A stretch of DNA of 64,000 bases, from assembly GCA_039619475.1 (NCBI GenBank), contig CM077116.1, positions 385,726,760-385,790,759 of the forward strand, written 5' to 3'. Shown here piece by piece: positions 57,171 through 64,000 of this stretch (positions are counted from its first letter, which is position 1; each line of letters starts with the position of its first letter). Under the pieces are notes generated by a model, which was not told the DNA's origin, did no database searches, and saw only the letters and a program-made list of their open reading frames with translations. The DNA comes from Icerya purchasi. Its lineage: Eukaryota > Arthropoda > Insecta > Hemiptera > Monophlebidae. A program made the position numbers and the translations under genes.

Positions 57171-60029
57171 GGAGAAGGATCCGTCCACCTACGTGCATAC
57201 GTCGAGCACTTTTTTTCATAACGTCAACAAAGAACATTTAGCCTAACTGAAGAAAATAAGTTACGAGAACTTAGGAATTAAATTAAAACGGGAAGGGAAA
57301 TTAATCGAAGAACGAAAAGTGAGTTACTCGGAAGTCTGCAGTAAAAGGAAGAAAAAAAAAACAAAAAGAAATAGTAGGACTTTTGAAATGTAGACGATTC
57401 GGAAATTTAACATCAACGTAGAGAGAGAGAAAGAGAGGTAACTGGAGAAGAGAGAAACCTTGAAAACAAAGTTGTGTAAATAACGGAAAAGCTGTGGACC
57501 AAAAAATTATTTATTGAAAAAAAAAAATCGCTACTAATTATACCTTGCTCCTCGGTTAATTTGGGTTGGAAATGAAATAAATTTCAAAGTGCAATCGATA
57601 ACAACGGTAATTGTGCTTTCTGAAGATATCGCAGTGCATCTTTCGATTCTGCATCAGAATCTGAATGTCTTTTCTCGCTCAATTCGATGTTGAATATTAT
57701 TAAAGCGCTAATGTTCCACCTTTAACGCGATATTAGTAGGAATTTACATCGTTCGCGGTTCGCTAATTTGCTCCATTTAAGATCGCTTTATGTATTTCGT
57801 TATTTGTGTTTCCTGCGGACACCAGCAGAAAAGCCAAAAAAGCGATATATAATCGAAGTTAATAACTTTCGTCTTCATTCGACTACAATTATTAAGGTGA
57901 AAAAATTCAGCCGAATTCTCCGAAGTGTATTCCGGCTGAAATTATCGGATTATCAAAATTCAGCAGCCAATAGGCGAACTTATTTCCGTACTGAAACTTC
58001 GGATTTTTATTAATTTTCTTCCCGAGAATGCCGAATTGAAGAAAAGTATCGGCACGCCGTGATACTAATCGACGACGGAGCGCGCTTGTGTTGAATGAAC
58101 GGCTGTTTTAACTGCGCCATATTTATTTCATTATCTGGTCGCAGTATCTTATCCAATTATTTTTCTTCTCTCGAAGCTTTTCATTCCTTTTTCCGATATC
58201 TATAAATAGTATCTGCTCTACAGTGACAATGTGTACGTACGTATTATCTGCGCAATCGGTAGGCAGGCAGTTGTGTGAGGTCGGTGTTTTGATCTGACAG
58301 ATGAAACGGAGCATTTCATCACGTCCGCAGTCGGTTCGATATGCTGGTGTCCGAGCCAGCCTTGGATATTGTGTGTATGTGTCGGGTGCAGTTGTGATCC
58401 ATCATCAGGTGTTATCGAACTTCAATCACGTTCTCGTCCTTCTCACCAGTATTTCTTCTATCCGCTCTTTCTGAATTGTTCCATTCGTTTGTGTTACCCC
58501 TTTGTTCGCGCTCATTTGAAGGGCCAAAAAAAAAAAACAACAAAAAAACGTTACACGTTTTCTTGTTAAAAGCGTTCGAGCCGCACTACTATGGCACCTT
58601 ACCGACGACAATTCCACTAATAAAATTCTATATTACCGGTTCGTATGCCCAGCTTTTTCCCGTCTAGTCCGCTATTTAATGAAATAACTGTTGCCGTATA
58701 GCGCGCTATTAATAACAGCCAAAAAGCAGATAATATCTAAGGAATATCTATATGAAATATCGGAAATAATTTCGAATAACCGGTTATCGAATCCAACTTC
58801 ATCCGATCGCGGCCGATTTAATAATTATTTAATTCGTACTACTACTCTTTCCTCCGATGAATAATTACATCACAACAGGCGGTTTAGTTGTTAGGTCAAT
58901 TCGGGACTTACTGATGGAGCCGGGGCAAAAAAAAAGAAACCTAAAGAGGTATTTCTCTACAAAAAAAGTAATTTTTTTATCCTTTATCCTTAATTACCGG
59001 GTTTTTAGGCGATAGAAAAACCGTTTTTCTCCTTTTTCCCGCCCATTTTTCTTTTTCGTCTTTTTTGAGCTATACAATTTCGGTCATGAACCGAAATGTT
59101 TTTTTGTACATTTTCAATAATGCCCCATATTCGTGTGCTAGCCGAATGTAAAACACCACACACACTACTGCTCAACAACCAACTGCAAGTTGAGAATTCG
59201 AATCTGTAACGGCGAGTATAGTAGTTCCTATGTGTCGTAAAAGAAGAATTACTTTTACGATTTGTAATAGTTTTAAAATTACCTTTTTGCTGTCTGATTA
59301 ATGTAAAACCTCGAAATATACGTCTACATGTCAGGTATCCCGACGAAATCGAAAGATGCGCACTGTACTTCTTCAGAACAACAAAGTCAAATAAAAGTAA
59401 AAGTCTACGAAAATACACTTCTTCCGATTGAGCAACAATAAGCGAAAACTTTTTTTTTATCACGATAGAGCGGAAATAATCGAGCACAAAATTGAAAATT
59501 TCAAATGTTTTTTTGAACAAAGTGGGTATCATTGCAAACGTCTCGTGAGTATTTTTGGCGGGGAGGAGGGGGGGGGGGGGCATTTGAAAAAAACATATTT
59601 CCTTTGAACTCTATTAATTTCGTGAAGTAGGAATTTTATCCGGATGTATCTACCGGAATTTTAGTGTAAAAAAAAAAACAAAAAAAAAACAAAACGGAAG
59701 AAAAACAAATTCAACTGATGAAACTGAAACAGTTCGTTACCGAATCGCCCCGGCTAGAATGAAAGTAATGAACACTAAAATGAGTTCATCGACGCGCGTG
59801 TATCGCTCTTTTAACAAATCACATTTTACGAACCGTACGACGACACGATATTATCTTGAAACGCGTTTCTTACGAATAAATAATAACCGAGTGTAATACG
59901 ACGAACACCTCAGGCTAAAAATAAACGTGATTTTAGGCGGGCCGGGAAGATTGAAAAAATATTCCGGTTCTCAAAAAGTCGCATCGATTATTTACACACT
60001 GACCTTCTCGCAGGTCGCTGTTATATAAC
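57171..60029. other. Unique DNA, no gene recognised
   Basis: Contains a purine-rich stretch (57300-57460, AGAGAGAGAAAGAGAGG) and a G13 run (59568-59580). A 192-codon minus-strand open frame (59583-59005) starts inside that G-run, is low-complexity at both ends and shows no domain. Confidence 0.4.
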
Positions 60030-62889
60030 TTTTACATACGGTTAAAGAACTTTCAGATCCTATCGCTCTAATCCTACAACCCAAAACTTTCTGGCTCATA
60101 AACAAGCCAACGCCAGGGCTAGGTTTATTCTTAAAGCCGTGAAAAAGGCCTCTTGGAAAAAATTCTGTTCTTCCTTTTCTAGAAATACCTCTCTCTCACA
60201 TATTTGGAGGTTAGCTAGAGCTTTTAAATCTCCATCCTCTGAACGTCCTTCTCTTTCGAATGTATCTGAGGATAGCCTAATATCCTTCATTGATTCTGTC
60301 GCTCCTGCCTACGTTCCTTCCTTTGACGAACTGTATTCCAACACCTCTCCGCAAATCTCGTCCCCTCCTTCCGACTTCCTCACTTCGGCTTTCAATCTTA
60401 ATGGATTATTAGCTGTTCTATCTAAATCTTCCAGCCCTACTCCAGGCCTTGATGGTATACCTTATCTTGCTCTTAAAAATCTGTCTGAACTATCCCTTAA
60501 CTTTCTTCTCAGTCTTTTCACATCTTTCCTTTCCAGGGGTTCGATCCCCCCCTCTTGGAATTCTTTCATTATTGTCCCTATTCCTAAGAAAGGTTCTTCC
60601 TTACGCCCCATCTCCTTGGCATCCTGCATCAGAAAATTGTTTGAGGGTATGCTAAACAAGCGTTGCTTCCTAACAATATGTTCGGCTTTCGGCCTGGTAT
60701 CGGCCCTCCTGATTGTGTCAGTCTTTTTGTGTCTCATTTATATAAGTCCTTTATCCAAAAACATTATACTCTGGCTTCCTTCATCGATGTTTCCTGTGCT
60801 TCCGACAATGTTCATCTCCCAACTTTAAGAGATAAAATGACAGCAATTAACATTCCAGTGAATTTCACTTCCCTTGTTATTAAGCTCATGTCCAATCGTT
60901 CTATCCACCTCTCTCCGCCATTATTTGACACTTCTAGAAAGGTTTTCTGCGGTCTTCCTCAAGGTTCCTCCCTCAGTCCTACTCTTTTTAACATTTATAC
61001 TGCTAGTATCGCTTCCCTTCCTTTAAATTCCCACTCTTTATTCTTTGCCGATGATATTTTGCTTTTTTCCTCTTCCCACGATATTGACGCAGCTAATGAT
61101 GCTCTCAAATCGTCCCTCAATTTCCTTGAAAGTGCTCTTGCCTCAATTAACCTTTCGATTTCTCCTTCTAAGTCCTCCTGCGTTGTATTTACCCTTCGCC
61201 CTTATAACCCTGCTTCTGTTAATTTATCCTTAAATAGCACAGCTGTTGCTCGTGTTAATTGCTTTCGTTATCTCGGTATCTTTCTCGATAGTCGTCTGAC
61301 TTTTTCCGAACATATTAAATATCTTTCCTCCTCCTCTACTAAACGGTTGAACCTGCTGAAGGCCCTGTCTCCGACTAAATGGGGTGGTGACCCTTTCATT
61401 CTTATTCTTCTATATAAATCCATCGTCCGCTCCAAGCTTGATTACTGTTCGTTCATTTATGCCTGCGCTTCCAAATCCCGTCTCTCTAAACTTGATGTGA
61501 TCCAAAATTCTTGTCTTAGACTCTGTCTCGGTGCTCTTAAATCCTCTCCTATTCCAGCACTGCTTGCTGAATCGAATGTTCCTCCCCTGTCTATTCGCAG
61601 ATCTTATTTGGGCTATCGTTTCCTTGCTAAACGGCTTTCTCTCTCATCTTCTTCTCTCACTTTTTTCCTACCTTTCAATTTCTCGGAATTGGCGCTTTGT
61701 GCCTAGGAAAATTCCTATCCTGTCCCTTATTTCTCTCCGTCTAGGTTCATTTTGGCAGTATACAATTTCCTTTAATAGTCTGCCTTATTTCTCCTTTAAC
61801 TTCAGCGATCTCTGCCATCCTCCCAGAGTATTTATTTCGCCTACACTTACAAAATCTCTCCCTCCAGCTGTAATTAAACAGGAATTCCACAGTATTGTCA
61901 ATTCTCTCTTCCCTTCTCATGTTACCATTTTCACTGATGGTTCTAAGGGGCCTGATGGGGTTGGTGCTTCTTTTATTCTTCCAGACTATAACTTCTCTGA
62001 ATCCTTCTGTCTTCCTTCTTTCTGTTCCATATTTACAGCCGAGCTAATGGCTATTTTACGTTCCATTATTTTTATCTCCTCCAATCGTCTTTCTTCCCAG
62101 TTTCTGATCATATCCAACTCCATGAGTGCTCTTCAAGCCATCTCTTCTCCTCTTCCTAATCATTCCTGTGATTTTTCTATTCTCCGCATACGTTCTCTCA
62201 TTTGGACTCTCTCTTCTCTCCATGGAATCCATGTTGACTTGCTGTGGGTTCCTGGTCATTCTGGCATCTCAGGTAATGAGATGGCTGATTGTTTGGCTCG
62301 GGTTGCTGCTTCTTCTTCTACATTCTTCTTCAAAAAAATCCCATCCTCTAATCTCTTGCCTTTGTGTAAACATTTTCATTTCAGATTTTGGTCGAATATG
62401 TACCCTTCCACCTTTTCTAATTGTCGCTCCTGTTATCTGTCAGTTCAGCCTAATCTTCCTTCAAATCCTTGGTTCCTTCTGTTTCCTTCACTTCCTCGCT
62501 CTGTTGTTGTCTCCATTGTGCGTTTGCGCTTAAACCATTCCTTGCTACCTTCCTCACGCTTTCGCCTCTCGTTGACCTCTTCCCCATGTTGTCCTCTCCA
62601 TTCAAACGATGCGGTTGTTTGTGACACCGATCACGTGTTCTTTGAGTGCTCTGCTCTTTCGGTGGAGCGCTCGGCTCTATATTCCCACTTGCTTGGGCTG
62701 GGGCTTCCTGCTCCTTTTTGTGCTCGTTATATCCTGTCTTTTCCTTCTACACTTATTATCCCCTCCATTGTTTCCTTCTTATTAGCGATAGCTGATCGCC
62801 TCACTGTATAACTTTCGTTTTCCCTTAATTGTTTCTGGGTGAAGGTCCTCGGCTGACGAGCCCAATTAAAAAAAAAAAAAAAAAAAAAG
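60030..62889 (+). mobile_element. Long non-LTR retrotransposon, RNase H-bearing (I-group-like), 5'-truncated
   Basis: About 2.86 kb of a LINE on the plus strand: the region just upstream of RT, the RT, the thumb/connection, RNase H and a C-terminal Cys/His region, then a short 3' UTR (62812-62868) and A21 (62869-62889). The 3' UTR has a small hairpin (CTCGGCTGACGAG) near the tail. No endonuclease or ORF1 remains, so the 5' end is truncated at or before about 60030. RT followed by RNase H in one protein is the architecture of the I superfamily and relatives. The sense strand is strikingly pyrimidine-rich. No TSD was recognised. Fragments of the same family lie at 31375-31860 and probably 38585-38700. 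Confidence 0.88.
60051..62811 (+). pseudogene. LINE polyprotein: reverse transcriptase plus RNase H (frameshifted)
   Basis: Frame 1 opens with NFLAHKQANARARFILKAVK, then PTPGLDGIPYLALKNL (60439 on) and SWNSFIIVPIPKKGSSLRPI, to MLNKR near 60660. A frameshift with loss of some residues follows. Frame 3 has NNMFGFRPG, the palm CGLPQGSSLSPTLFNIY (about 60948), the catalytic FFADDILLF (Asp codons 61050-61055), CFRYLGIFLDSRLTF and KLDVIQNSCLRLCLGAL. Near 61650-61700 it shifts back to frame 1 for RNase H: FTDGSKGPDGVGASF (Asp 61936), FTAELMAILRSI (Glu 62041), SNSMSALQAI (Asn at 62116 where the family has Asp) and VPGHSGISGNEMADCLA (Asp 62287). A Cys/His block, CDTDHVFFEC, follows, and the stop is at 62809. 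The long open segments suggest modest age, but two frameshifts and the RNase H D-to-N change make it non-autonomous. Confidence 0.9.
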
Positions 62890-64000
62890 ATCATATCATC
62901 GTATAGAGTGTCCGACCGAAGTTTCGGTTTTGGTCAGTTTCGGCCCCAAAACATGAGTTTCCGTTCAAGTTTCAGTTTCGATTCTAATTGTTAGCCCCAA
63001 TCTTCGCCTTTAAAACCGAAACTGTGATCGTAATGCTTTATTTTACTCCATTGTGTGCTTTTTAAAGATGAAACACCATTTTTCATATTTTTGAATTCAT
63101 CAGACAATGACCACCTTAATGAGGACAGATATATTTAAACAAAATAGTTTCTCCTTAGGGATATACGTAGACAAAAACGGTGTTTTACCCCGCGCCGATC
63201 AATTTGGTGTATCTTTCGTACTTTACCGTTCGTTTAAATTTCAACAAAAAAAAAAGGAATGGCCTTCTTAGAATATTTACCTTCTTATGTTTATGTTATT
63301 ATTTCATAAAAACTAATCTACTTTCATAACAATAACTGGAGCAAATAAATAGAAATGACCGTTGTTTTTGAATTGTTGATTATTAATTGGGTGAATATTT
63401 ATTTTTTTTTTTTTTTAATAAAAATAATTATTACAAAATAAGCGTATTTGAATTTTATTTAAAAAAAAAACAAAAAAAAACAAAAAAAACATGAAGTTTA
63501 AACTCTGTAGTTGTTACAACTATTATCAAAAAAAAAGTTTTGGTTTCGATTTCGGTTTCAGTTGAAAATTTTGTTTCGGTCGCACACTATTTCATAGTCC
63601 GAATATCGTCGCCATGTTAACAAGAGTTTCGGAAAGTATTAAGTTGCTTCATTTAGAGATTATAAATTGCTGTAATGGTAATCTCGCTTTTTTCGAATTT
63701 TTTTTTTTTTTTTTCTTTTAAAATTCTCCAGTTACCCGCAAAATATAAGGAAATTTTTATAGAATTCCGAAAGTCTACAAACTGTTTCTCATTTCTGCCA
63801 GACTATTTCGCACACAGCATATGTGTGCATGTGATATTTGCATATTTTTGTCTGTAAAAAGTAGTTGATCATTTTTTTTTTTATTTATTCGCACGATCCG
63901 CTGTTTTAAAAATTGTCGTTTGTCTTCTAATTGCTTTCACCTGTTTCTTCGATAAATCTCTGTTACCAATCTATACCAAAAGGGTTATACAAACGGCTCG
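62890..64000. other. A+T-rich DNA, no gene recognised
   Basis: Includes repeated TTTCGGTTTTGG / GTTTCGATTTCGGTTTC strings (62925-63000 and 63535-63580), an (A8C)n tract (about 63460-63490) and T-runs. No coding homology. Confidence 0.4.

Noticed and set aside
59005..59583. 192-codon minus-strand open frame
   Set aside because: It starts within a G13 run, is low-complexity at both ends (Pro-rich start, Lys/Arg-rich end) and has no domain.

Overview
The window reads as nuclear DNA of an arthropod, most likely an insect. It is A+T-rich, full of homopolymer and (AT)n tracts, and its only recognisable coding sequence belongs to retrotransposons and a DNA transposon of animal type. One repeat resembles a dispersed element I remember from many insect genomes (ending TTTTTTGAAGTCGGTT). 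That is memory, not a search, and I cannot name the species. There are no bacterial operons, rRNA genes, intact tRNA genes or CRISPR arrays. No complete host gene is visible. The one host coding candidate I would defend is a splice-flanked, G+C-richer exon at 12607-12794. The rest of the single-copy DNA could be long introns or intergenic DNA.

Layout. 0-4 kb: a palindromic MITE-like element (175-452), a minus-strand LINE reverse-transcriptase relic (690-1552) and a second palindromic element (3301-3507). 4-12 kb: mostly unique DNA, then a plus-strand LINE RT relic (9437-10480) beside an (AT)n tract. 12-19 kb: AT and AAT microsatellites and the candidate exon. 19-24 kb: a tiny tRNA-derived SINE with a 12-bp target-site duplication (TSD), a microsatellite-associated repeat ('M'), and a fold-back element carrying a nested 5'-truncated LINE with its TSD. 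24-35 kb: mostly unique, a tRNA-like SINE head at about 26.17 kb, a fragment of the 60-kb LINE family at 31.4-31.9 kb, and a GCC microsatellite. 35-45 kb: two related hairpin repeats, a minisatellite, a 278-bp tRNA-derived SINE with TSDs, a 350-bp palindromic MITE and a recent 216-bp tandem duplication. 45-51 kb: no recognised gene. 51-57 kb: a second, more complete fold-back element inserted in a second M copy, a decayed Tc1/mariner-superfamily transposon and a third M copy. 60.0-62.9 kb: a long RNase H-bearing non-LTR retrotransposon (I-group-like) with poly(A), two frameshifts and a mutated RNase H catalytic residue.

The recognised parts do not form a pathway. They record layered transposition: at least four LINE lineages, three tRNA-derived SINE types, several palindromic families and one cut-and-paste transposon, with two nested insertions whose order can be read. 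The most unusual structure is the composite fold-back element at 51444-52257 (relative at 22608-23800): a near-perfect hairpin head of about 360 bp joined to a tail with an open frame ending FFEVG, with an 11-bp ACCGACTTCAA motif in inverted orientation near both ends.
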